DNA from: CAZJDV01 sp964544865
Lineage (GTDB): Bacteria; Chloroflexota; Dehalococcoidia; Lucifugimonadales; CAJWER01
DNA length: 5,875 bases
Assembly: GCA_964544865.1 (NCBI GenBank)
Contig: CAZJDV010000119.1
Coordinates: forward strand, 1-5,875
Reading direction: 5' to 3'
A model generated the notes under the pieces. It was not told the origin of the DNA, searched no databases, and was given only the letters and a program-made list of their open reading frames with translations. Positions within the stretch are counted from its first letter, which is position 1, and each line of letters opens with the position of its first letter. Positions 1-5,669 of the stretch are shown here, piece by piece. A program made the position numbers and the translations under genes.

Positions 1-60
1 GTGAGTGATACTACCATGGCTCTCGTCGAGGATAGTGCGTTGCTTGGCACAAGGTAGCTG

Positions 61-149
61 GATATGGGGAATGCCGGGTTAATGTTCCGCCCACCGTCGA
101 TGCACGATCAACTAGGGTGCCCACAATTTGATATGGGAAATGTCGGGTG
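61..149. repeat. Pair of imperfect 20-base direct repeats
   Basis: GATATGGGGAATGCCGGGTT at 61-80 and GATATGGGAAATGTCGGGTG at 130-149 agree at 17 of 20 positions and are 69 bases apart start to start. The spacing is a multiple of three, so both copies fall in the same reading frame on either strand; on the minus strand they read TRHSPYP and TRHFPYQ. They could be a relic of an internally duplicated coding sequence or binding sites for a regulator upstream of the gene at 249. Two copies are too few to decide. Confidence 0.6.
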
Positions 150-191
150 ACCTCTTTGGCTATAGCACCTGGGAGGATATGATCACCGTGG

Positions 192-209
192 CCTGGGGGC
201 ACTACAGCC
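192..209 (+). repeat. Intergenic motif copy A (diverged)
   Basis: CCTGGGGGCACTACAGCC differs at two positions from the 18-base core CCTGGGGGCAGTATAGCC found exactly at 2155-2172 and, but for one base, at 1937-1954. All three copies lie outside the recognised genes and on the same strand. Copy A sits 40 bases before the start codon of the TIM-barrel gene. Its function is unknown. Confidence 0.5.
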
Positions 210-248
210 GTAAGTACTGGGCCTACCAAGTTCAACAAGGAGGCGAGC

Positions 249-1826
249 ATGAGCAAAGCACATGAGGTGATGTTCTACACCGACGGTCGCCACTCCAGCG
301 TATACCTGTACGAGCCACCCATGGGAGTCCGGCAGTACGAGGAGCCAATTGACGAACTGGTGGACTTGGGCGTTGACACCATCACCTACGCCGTCGGTGA
401 TTGCAGCGTGCTGCTGTATGCCACGAAGGTAGGCGAGCGCTGGGGCCACAACGTCGACCTTACAGACCATGACATCTGGTGGCGGGCGGCAAAGAACGCC
501 AAGGCCATGATCGACAGTGGCGTGGACCCCCTGATGCTGGTCTGCCGGCACGCCCAGGAGCGCGGCTTCCGGTTTCTTCCAGGCCTGTTGCTCAACATGA
601 CGCACACCCCGCACGACAGGGTTACCAACTGTCGTGTCGCGGACTTCACAACCGAGCACGCGGAGTGGCAGGTGGGCCCCGAGCCGGACTACCCGGAGGC
701 GGCGCACGACCAGCCCAACAGGCTCTCGTACGCCGTGCCCGAGGTGCGGGCCAACCGTTTGGCGGTCATAAGAGAGCTGGTCAGCGACTACCCTTCGGAT
801 GGAATCGAGATCAACATGATGGACTACGCGCCGTTCATTGCTCGCCGAGAGGTCGCCGAGCATACCGACACTATGACCGAGTGGGTGCGCGAGATTCGTC
901 GGGTGTGCGAAGCTGCATCTGCCGCGCAAGGACAGGAAAAGCGGCTGGTAGTCCGCATCGCGGCCACTCTGGCGGGCAACAAAGCAATGGGAATGGATCT
1001 GGAAATGTGGATACGCGAGGGACTGGTCGACTCTGTGATAACTATGGCCGAGTCCCTGGACGGTTTCGAGGCCAACACGAGCGGTCTGCGAGAGATTGTG
1101 CGGGCCGCTCATGGCACGAACGTTAAGGTGCTCGCGGGAATCGACGCCACGAACCGGCCGGAGCTAACGCGAGAGGTGAACTACGCCGCGGCCGCCAACG
1201 CCTACGCGGCGGGCGCCGGCGGTGTCTTTTTCCATACCTACTATCCCCAGCCCAAACGGTACCCCTACGACGATGCGGCGACGGGACGGCTCCGTTTCAT
1301 GGGATACCCAGACCTTCTGGCAAGACAGGACAAGAAATTCCGGTTGGGGACCAGCCCGCAACCTGGGACTGCAATGCGGCTCGGGCTAAGGAATCAGCTT
1401 CCAGCGCCTCTAGAGCCTGGGCAGCGCGGGCAGGAGATCACGCTCGAGGTCACCGACGATGCGGCCGATAAGGCCCAGAAAGACGAGCTGTGGCGGTCCG
1501 AGCTCCGGGTGTTCTTGCAGCACCTGATGGAGGATGACGAGATCAGATTGGTGTGGAACGGTGAAGAAGTACCCGGGTCGGCTCAGCGCTGGGCCGACTG
1601 GATCTATCAGCTTCGACCCAGTCCAGACCACGCCGTAAACGGCTACCGCATACACGTGGACCTGAATGGCCGCCTGCCCCGCGTCGGTACGAACACGCTG
1701 AGGGTCGACGTCCTGAAGAAAGACGCCCAGCTTATTCACCCCATCACGGTGGCAGAGGTGGCGGTCGTCTTGCAATACCTGCCTCATCGCAACGCGTTGC
1801 GGCCTGACGAGACGTACATCGACTGA
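249..1826 (+). CDS. TIM-barrel glycoside-hydrolase-like protein, uncharacterised
   Basis: This 525-residue protein is probably a cytoplasmic carbohydrate-active enzyme; its substrate is unknown. There is no signal peptide or membrane segment. Residues about 5-335 alternate strands and helices like a TIM barrel of the family-10-glycosidase-like/alpha-amylase superfamily kind. Visible are GVDTITYAVGD (41-51), a strand at GFRFLPGLLLNMTH (106-119), DGIEINMMDY (184-193), LVVRIAAT (233-240), VDSVITMAES (260-269), VKVLAGIDAT (292-301) and GGVFFHTYYP (324-333). Acidic residues at expected strand ends (D184, E187, D192, E268, D299) are candidate catalytic groups; this is inference. Residues about 370-525 look like a beta-sandwich accessory domain ending in NTLRVDVL and VAVVLQYLPHRN. 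The start is well supported: AAGGAGG at 237-243 lies five bases before the ATG. The gene stands alone, facing the molybdenum hydroxylase gene tail to tail. The coding region is sure, the fold likely, the reaction unproven. A polysaccharide-binding or non-catalytic barrel is possible. Confidence 0.9.
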   Translation: MSKAHEVMFYTDGRHSSVYLYEPPMGVRQYEEPIDELVDLGVDTITYAVGDCSVLLYATKVGERWGHNVDLTDHDIWWRAAKNAKAMIDSGVDPLMLVCRHAQERGFRFLPGLLLNMTHTPHDRVTNCRVADFTTEHAEWQVGPEPDYPEAAHDQPNRLSYAVPEVRANRLAVIRELVSDYPSDGIEINMMDYAPFIARREVAEHTDTMTEWVREIRRVCEAASAAQGQEKRLVVRIAATLAGNKAMGMDLEMWIREGLVDSVITMAESLDGFEANTSGLREIVRAAHGTNVKVLAGIDATNRPELTREVNYAAAANAYAAGAGGVFFHTYYPQPKRYPYDDAATGRLRFMGYPDLLARQDKKFRLGTSPQPGTAMRLGLRNQLPAPLEPGQRGQEITLEVTDDAADKAQKDELWRSELRVFLQHLMEDDEIRLVWNGEEVPGSAQRWADWIYQLRPSPDHAVNGYRIHVDLNGRLPRVGTNTLRVDVLKKDAQLIHPITVAEVAVVLQYLPHRNALRPDETYID

Positions 1827-1932
1827 CCAAGGCCCGGGCTGCCTGGCGCCGTGAGGTCTCTGTGTCGGGATCGCCACTACTTAGGAAGCTTGGCGCTGAA
1901 GCGAGAGAGTCCTTGTAATTACAGATCCAAGG

Positions 1933-1954
1933 TGCCTCTGGGGGCAGTATAGCC
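1933..1954 (+). repeat. Intergenic motif copy B
   Basis: The 17-base core CTGGGGGCAGTATAGCC (1938-1954) recurs exactly at 2156-2172, and the match extends leftward to 22 bases with a single mismatch at 1937. The start-to-start spacing to copy C is 218 bases. Both copies are within the gap between the TIM-barrel and molybdenum hydroxylase genes. Confidence 0.75.
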
Positions 1955-2150
1955 GAGTGGGACAAGGGGGAGAAGGGCTAGTGCCATGGTGGCTCTGGAC
2001 GAGGCAACAGGGTCATCAGATGGATAACGAGGATGCTATTGGGGCTTATAAGGCTATTGTGAGGTAGGAGGGGGGATTTATCTCTATGCCCCCTGTTGTA
2101 CCTAATCCCCCAAGGGACTCCTAGCCGCTAGGCTCCACCCCACATAACCC

Positions 2151-2172
2151 TGCCCCTGGGGGCAGTATAGCC
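2151..2172 (+). repeat. Intergenic motif copy C
   Basis: This 22-base segment shares 21 bases with 1933-1954 and includes the same 17-base core. Read on the minus strand the core contains TATACT, which resembles a minus-10 box, but no matching minus-35 element sits at the right distance, so a promoter role is not supported. It may be the end of a larger degenerate repeat, since the 196 bases between copies B and C also lack genes. Confidence 0.75.
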
Positions 2173-2268
2173 TGCTGACAATACCATGCCCCAGTTACCG
2201 CGACTGGCGTAGCCGGTTCCAGATCGGCGGAATTGGTCCAGTGTCCCGCCTCCGGCGCTTACCGCAAA

Positions 2269-2370
2269 TGTCATTGCGAGGCGCGACGAAGGAGAGCCGT
2301 GGCAATCTCGCGGCAGGGGGCCACCCCTAGTCCAGATTGCTTCGTCGGCTGCCGCCTCCTCGCAATGACA
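2269..2370. repeat. 102-base palindromic dispersed repeat (MITE/REP-like)
   Basis: Perfect 13-base terminal inverted repeats (TGTCATTGCGAGG at 2269-2281, complement at 2358-2370) enclose further complementary parts: GGCAATCT near 2311-2318 pairs, but for one base, with AGATTGCT around 2334-2341. The TCATTGCGAG...GCAATCT...AGATTGCTTCGTCG...CTCGCAATGACA layout is a well-known family of dispersed palindromic repeats found in many unrelated bacterial genomes and often mistaken for small genes. It encodes no protein. The RNA from either strand could fold into a long hairpin. Lying 29 bases beyond the stop codon of the molybdenum hydroxylase gene, it may end or stabilise that transcript; this role is inferred. 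Confidence 0.88.
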
Positions 2371-2399
2371 ACCCATGCGCGTGTTTCGAAGACACCACG

Positions 2400-4694
2400 C
2401 TATCGGTTGTTGCTCTTCGTCTGAATGGCCTTGAGCACCGCACCGGGGGACATCGGTAGCTGGTTCATCCGGACGCCTACCGCGTTGTGGATGGCGTTAG
2501 CCAGCGCTGCCAGCGGCGGGACGAGCCCCACTTCGCCTACCCCGCGTACGCCGAAGGGGTGCGCCGGGTTGGGCACCTCGATGATCACCGCCTCTATCAT
2601 CGGAAGATCGAGGCTTGTGGGCATACGGTAGTCAAGCAGACTGGTGTTCATCATCTGCCCCTCGTCGCCCATGTAGTACTCCTCGTTGAGCGCCCAGCCT
2701 ATTCCCTGGACCGCTCCGCCTTGTATCTGGCCCTCGACGAAGTCCGGGTGGATTGCCCTGCCCGCGTCCTGGAAGTTCGTAAAACGTGATACATCGACCT
2801 TACCGGTCTCCGGGTCAACCTCCACATCGACGATGCTGGCCGCGTGGGCGCCACCGGCGCCCGGATTATTCAGATTGGCTCGCCCGACGATAGGCCCTCC
2901 CGTCGCGTTTAGCATCGGAGCTAGCTCCTTCAGCGTCGTGCGCAACTCCGAGTCGGACTTATGGCGGATTTCGCCGTCTACGTACTCCACCTGGTCTACG
3001 TCGGTCTCCCAGATGGCGGCGGCGCGATCCAGCAGCTGTCGCTTGACGTCCTGGGCGGCTTCGTACACTGCCCAGCCGGTCTTGAAGGTCACACCGCTGC
3101 CACCGGCACCCGAGCTGAAGCCAACGCTATCCGTGTCGCCCACCTGGGGCCGTACGTCCTCGGCGGCGATGCCCAGCACCTCTGCGAACTGCTGCGCGGC
3201 CGTCGTCCTCGTCCCGCCGACGTCGGAGGTGCCCACGGTCAGCAGCACTCTGCCGTCCGATACCACCGACGCGATGGCGCTGGCAGGCCCCGCGCCGTTG
3301 CCCCAGAAGCCCATCGCTACGCCCCTACCCCGGCTCTTCCCATCTCCTGTCTTCGCTTCAAGAGGGGCGGAGTAGTGAGGATGAGACCTGACGGCGTCGG
3401 CAACCTCCAGCATGCCGATGCGCGGGTTCACGATGCCGTTCAGCCGCCTCGTTCCCTCGTGAGCGCCGTTCATGATCCGAATATCCATGGGGTCGATGTC
3501 GAGCGCCTCGGCGATCTCATCGATTACGCTCTCGACGGCGAAGGCGCCGTGGGGAGCGCCGGGGGCGCGGTAGGCGCTGGTCTTGGTCTTGTTATCCACC
3601 ACATCGTAGGTGTCGACGTGAATGTTCTCGATTTCGTATGGTGAAAACATGTTGTTGGCGGCCCCGCCAAGCGACGCGCCGGGGTAAGCCCCGGACTCGA
3701 AGGCCAGGTATGCCTGCGCCGCAGTGATCCGACCCTCTGACGTGACCCCGATCTTAACCTTCATGTGGCTGCCCGAAGCAGGTCCCGTCGCTTCCATAAC
3801 CTCGGCACGCGTCATGGTCATCTTCACGGGGAGACCGGTCTTCCTAGAGAGGACTGCGGCCAGGGGCTCCAGATAAATCGCATGCTTTCCGCCGAATCCA
3901 CCTCCCAGCTCCATGTAAACGATCTTGACCCTGGACTCCGATATACCCACCATCTTCGCCAGGTTGGTGCGAGTCCCAAAGTGGCCCTGGCTGCTGCACC
4001 AGACGGTCAGGTTTCCGTCTGGGCCCCACCATGCGGTGCCGTTCTGCGGCTCGATGTAGCCTTGATGCACGCTCTTGGTGCGGAATTCCCTCTCGAATAT
4101 CCGGTCTGCCGCTTCGAATCCTTTTTCGATATCCCCAAGGTCGAACTGGTTATGCGCAGCGATGTTAGTCCCACTGACCGTCTCGTCACTAATCTCACCG
4201 GTAGTCATCTTCTCGTGAAGAAGAGGCGCACCCGGTTTCATGGCGTCCTCCACGTTCGTCACCGAGGGAAGTACCTCGTAATCGACCTCGATGAGCGACA
4301 GCAGTTCCTCGGCCAGATGGGGGCTCGAGGCGGCAATGGCAGCGACGGGGTGGCCTTTGAACAGCGCCTTGTCCGACGCCAGTATCCTGTCTTTGACATA
4401 TTTCAGCGCTGTATACGTCTCCTCGCCCAGCTCCGCCAGCTCTTCGCCAACCACGGCCAGATCGGCGGCCGTGACGATGGCCAGAACGCCCGGGTGCGTC
4501 TCGGCCTTGCTGGTGTCGATGGACTTGATTACGGCGTGAGCGTGGGAACTGCGCAGCACCTGGCCATAGACCATTCCGGGCAGGCTGATATCCGCTCCGT
4601 ACCGGGCCTTGCCTATAACCTTGTCAAAGCCGTCATGCCTGACGGCGCGCGTGCCCACGACGGTATACTTCTGCGCCTTTGTTTCCGTTGCCAT
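2400..4694 (-). CDS. Xanthine dehydrogenase/CoxL-family molybdopterin-binding subunit
   Basis: This is the large catalytic subunit of a molybdenum hydroxylase, 764 residues, the usual full length. Such subunits hydroxylate an aldehyde, N-heterocycle or aromatic acyl-CoA using water and pass electrons to separate iron-sulfur and FAD subunits. Residues about 20-140 form the alpha/beta hammerhead domain (DKVIGKARYGADISLPG, 24-40). The molybdopterin domains follow: SSQG with Q236, the glutamine near the Mo oxo group; GGGFGGK (264-270); AYRAPGAP (374-381), the active-site loop; SSGAGGSG (527-534); GQIQGGAVQGIGWAL (655-669); and GVGE with E721, matching the catalytic base glutamate (bovine E1261). 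Ala377 occupies the place of the copper-binding cysteine of form I CO dehydrogenase (AYRCSFR), so CO oxidation is unlikely. The ATG follows AGGGAGGT (4698-4705) at a short spacing, and the N-terminus (VVGTRAVRHDG) is typical of the family. Partner subunit genes are absent from the window. Family sure; substrate unknown. No coxL symbol is assigned. Confidence 0.95.
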   Translation of the reverse strand: MATETKAQKYTVVGTRAVRHDGFDKVIGKARYGADISLPGMVYGQVLRSSHAHAVIKSIDTSKAETHPGVLAIVTAADLAVVGEELAELGEETYTALKYVKDRILASDKALFKGHPVAAIAASSPHLAEELLSLIEVDYEVLPSVTNVEDAMKPGAPLLHEKMTTGEISDETVSGTNIAAHNQFDLGDIEKGFEAADRIFEREFRTKSVHQGYIEPQNGTAWWGPDGNLTVWCSSQGHFGTRTNLAKMVGISESRVKIVYMELGGGFGGKHAIYLEPLAAVLSRKTGLPVKMTMTRAEVMEATGPASGSHMKVKIGVTSEGRITAAQAYLAFESGAYPGASLGGAANNMFSPYEIENIHVDTYDVVDNKTKTSAYRAPGAPHGAFAVESVIDEIAEALDIDPMDIRIMNGAHEGTRRLNGIVNPRIGMLEVADAVRSHPHYSAPLEAKTGDGKSRGRGVAMGFWGNGAGPASAIASVVSDGRVLLTVGTSDVGGTRTTAAQQFAEVLGIAAEDVRPQVGDTDSVGFSSGAGGSGVTFKTGWAVYEAAQDVKRQLLDRAAAIWETDVDQVEYVDGEIRHKSDSELRTTLKELAPMLNATGGPIVGRANLNNPGAGGAHAASIVDVEVDPETGKVDVSRFTNFQDAGRAIHPDFVEGQIQGGAVQGIGWALNEEYYMGDEGQMMNTSLLDYRMPTSLDLPMIEAVIIEVPNPAHPFGVRGVGEVGLVPPLAALANAIHNAVGVRMNQLPMSPGAVLKAIQTKSNNR

Positions 4695-5162
4695 GGGACC
4701 TCCCTACGCACCTGATAATTACATAAATATCGGACATTGTGACGATAGGCGCAATTGTACCCCAGGCAGCGCACCGCGTCTAATTGCTGACCGTCGGCTA
4801 CACGGCTCGCCCTACTTGAGGAACGTAGTTTCAAGCGCAATGAGTCCCACACGCCGGCGAGCAGACGGGCCAGGACGCCATAAGTGAGGATCCCCGGGGT
4901 CAGAATCCACTGGCCACGGAGAATGCGGCCCGTCAAGAAAGGGAAAACGGAGGCCCGTTAGCTGCGCAGCAGACTCGATTTCCACACTGGCACCAACAGG
5001 TTATTGACGACGACCAACAGCCAGGCGGTTCTCCCTGATTATTCTGAACTCCCGCCAGCATCGGACTGCCCACCCAAGACACCACTGCCGGAAGAAAGTA
5101 GCTCCGTCATGGGTGTGTCGCAATTACCACCTAGGAGACGGGACACCCGTAGACGGTTGGTA
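4695..5162. other. Intergenic stretch upstream of the molybdenum hydroxylase gene
   Basis: This 468-base stretch separates the start of the molybdenum hydroxylase gene from the stop of the TPR gene, both on the minus strand. It contains the ribosome binding site (4698-4705) and an AT-rich island (4714-4730) that is probably the promoter region. Short open frames exist on both strands (for example + 5004-5198 and - 4739-4936), but they lack a ribosome binding site, recognisable motifs or a plausible composition. I see no RNA gene, riboswitch or mobile element in it. The distance makes co-transcription with the TPR gene unlikely. Confidence 0.55.
4721..4754 (-). promoter_or_regulatory. Possible sigma-70-type promoter of the molybdenum hydroxylase gene
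   Basis: On the minus strand TTGCGC (4754-4749) is followed after 19 bases by TATTTA (4729-4724), within the only AT-rich island upstream of the gene and about 30 bases before its start codon. Three of six bases match TTGACA and four of six match TATAAT, and the spacer is two bases longer than ideal, so the call rests mostly on position and composition. Confidence 0.25.
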
Positions 5163-5540
5163 TCACAGCCAGAATACTCCCACGCAGGAGTATCCTGAGG
5201 CGACCAACTGGTCTCGCAGGGCCACCTGAGCTAGTCCGCGCTGATACCAGTAGTCTGCGACGTCTGGGTCCAAGCGTATCGCTTGAGTGAGGACGCTGAT
5301 AGCAGCGTCAGGCTGGTCAGATGCGAGATACGCCAGCGCCCGTTGATAGCGGGCCTCTAGGCTCTCTGGAGCGGCCTCGATCGCTGCATCAAACAGCACG
5401 ATAGCCCGCCGATTGATTTCCAACTGTCCAATAATGAGCGCAAGAGCTTGTCTCTCAAGTAGCTCCTTACCTGCTTCAACCAAGGCTCTCGATTCCTGTG
5501 CCGGACGGATTTGAAGTCCACAAAGCCCACCAAGACCCAT
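5163..5540 (-). CDS. Short TPR-repeat protein, probably truncated
   Basis: This 125-residue product carries tetratricopeptide repeats, which form helical pairs for protein-protein contacts; its partner is unknown. Residues 61-94 are a textbook 34-residue repeat (LEARYQRALAYLASDQPDAA then ISVLTQAIRLDPDV). Residues 27-60 are a less regular one ending DAAIEAAPES. A third begins at ADYWYQRGLAQVAL (95-108) but stops after its first helix, and the tail GYSCVGVFWL is unlike a TPR. The bases coding that tail form an 11-pair hairpin, suggesting a break or insertion point. The start is uncertain: the ATG at 5540 has only a closely spaced GGGAG, while a TTG at residue 28 follows AAGGAG four bases away. 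A minus-strand frame opening at 5689 overlaps it and could be a displaced N-terminal part. There is no signal peptide or membrane segment. It is divergent from the oxidoreductase gene at 5670. It may be a remnant of a longer gene. Confidence 0.6.
   Translation of the reverse strand: MGLGGLCGLQIRPAQESRALVEAGKELLERQALALIIGQLEINRRAIVLFDAAIEAAPESLEARYQRALAYLASDQPDAAISVLTQAIRLDPDVADYWYQRGLAQVALRDQLVASGYSCVGVFWL
5170..5197 (-). repeat. Hairpin at the 3' end of the TPR gene
   Basis: Read on the minus strand, CAGGATACTCC (5197-5187), a six-base loop TGCGTG and GGAGTATTCTG (5180-5170) give an 11-pair stem with one G-U pair. The stop codon of the TPR gene (5163-5165) comes four bases after it. No run of T follows, so it is not a standard intrinsic terminator. 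Confidence 0.6.
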
Positions 5541-5653
5541 CCGCTCCCGTATTCTACGAAGCCGAATCCGCCACTCCTATGGACGCTGTCTCCTTCCCAC
5601 TGTACCCTCTGCCCAACAGCCAATTCCAGCTGACCACGAATGTCGCAGACATC

Positions 5654-5659
5654 AGAGGA
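5654..5659 (+). promoter_or_regulatory. Ribosome binding site of the oxidoreductase gene
   Basis: AGAGGA lies ten bases before the ATG at 5670. Together with the Rossmann-fold motif starting a few codons later, it fixes the start of a gene whose end is outside the window. Confidence 0.6.
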
Positions 5660-5669
5660 CAATATTTCA

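Larger units (their letters stand above)
1..248. other. Leader region without a supported gene
   Basis: All three forward frames are closed within the first 80 or so bases: the frame entering at base 1 stops at 55-57, and the others meet stops earlier or read only short peptides. No upstream gene end can therefore be claimed. The stretch holds two imperfect 20-base direct repeats (61-80 and 130-149), one diverged copy of the CTGGGGGCAGTATAGCC-type motif (192-209), and the Shine-Dalgarno sequence of the next gene (237-243). The minus strand is open over most of the stretch and reads weakly like the end of a universal stress protein; this is treated as a finding, not a gene. I see no clear sigma-70 promoter. 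Confidence 0.6.
1827..2399. other. Convergent intergenic gap with repeats, no supported gene
   Basis: This 573-base gap lies between two genes that end facing each other. Its recognisable contents are two copies of a 22-base motif (1933-1954 and 2151-2172), a perfect 13-base palindrome with a single central base (CCTAGCCGCTAGG, 2120-2132), a weak inverted repeat (GGGGGATT 2071-2078 with AATCCCCC 2104-2111) and the 102-base inverted-repeat element (2269-2370). The forward frame 1900-2064 is open and ends in a peptide (MDNEDAIGAYKAIVR) that resembles a TPR second helix, but it has no ribosome binding site and is too short to call. I see no canonical hairpin-plus-T-run terminator for the TIM-barrel gene. 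Confidence 0.6.

Noticed and set aside
183..1112. Long minus-strand open frame (309 codons) inside the TIM-barrel gene
   Set aside because: It is antisense to a gene with a strong ribosome binding site and protein-like composition; its own translation is rich in H, R, V and G without motifs, as expected of a GC-driven mirror frame.
1832..1839. GCCCGGGC palindrome just after the TIM-barrel gene as a terminator
   Set aside because: It has no loop of useful size and no following T run, so it is not an intrinsic terminator.
1944..1965. tRNA-like start (TATAGCCGAGTGGG resembles the A box of tRNA genes)
   Set aside because: No T-arm GGTTCGAATCC-like segment, anticodon stem or acceptor complement follows within 90 bases, and the same bases form part of the intergenic repeat whose other copies lose the likeness.
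2128..2424. Small open frames on both strands over the palindromic repeat
   Set aside because: Peptides such as CHCEARRRRAVAIS and DCFVGCRLLAMT are the usual false translations of this dispersed repeat family.
3765..4715. Long plus-strand open frame (316 codons) opposite the molybdenum hydroxylase gene
   Set aside because: It mirrors a gene whose family motifs are unmistakable, and shows no ribosome binding site or domain of its own.
5004..5198. Plus-strand open frame of 64 codons before the TPR gene's 3' end
   Set aside because: Low-complexity P/S/R-rich translation, no ribosome binding site, and it ends inside the hairpin; most likely accidental.
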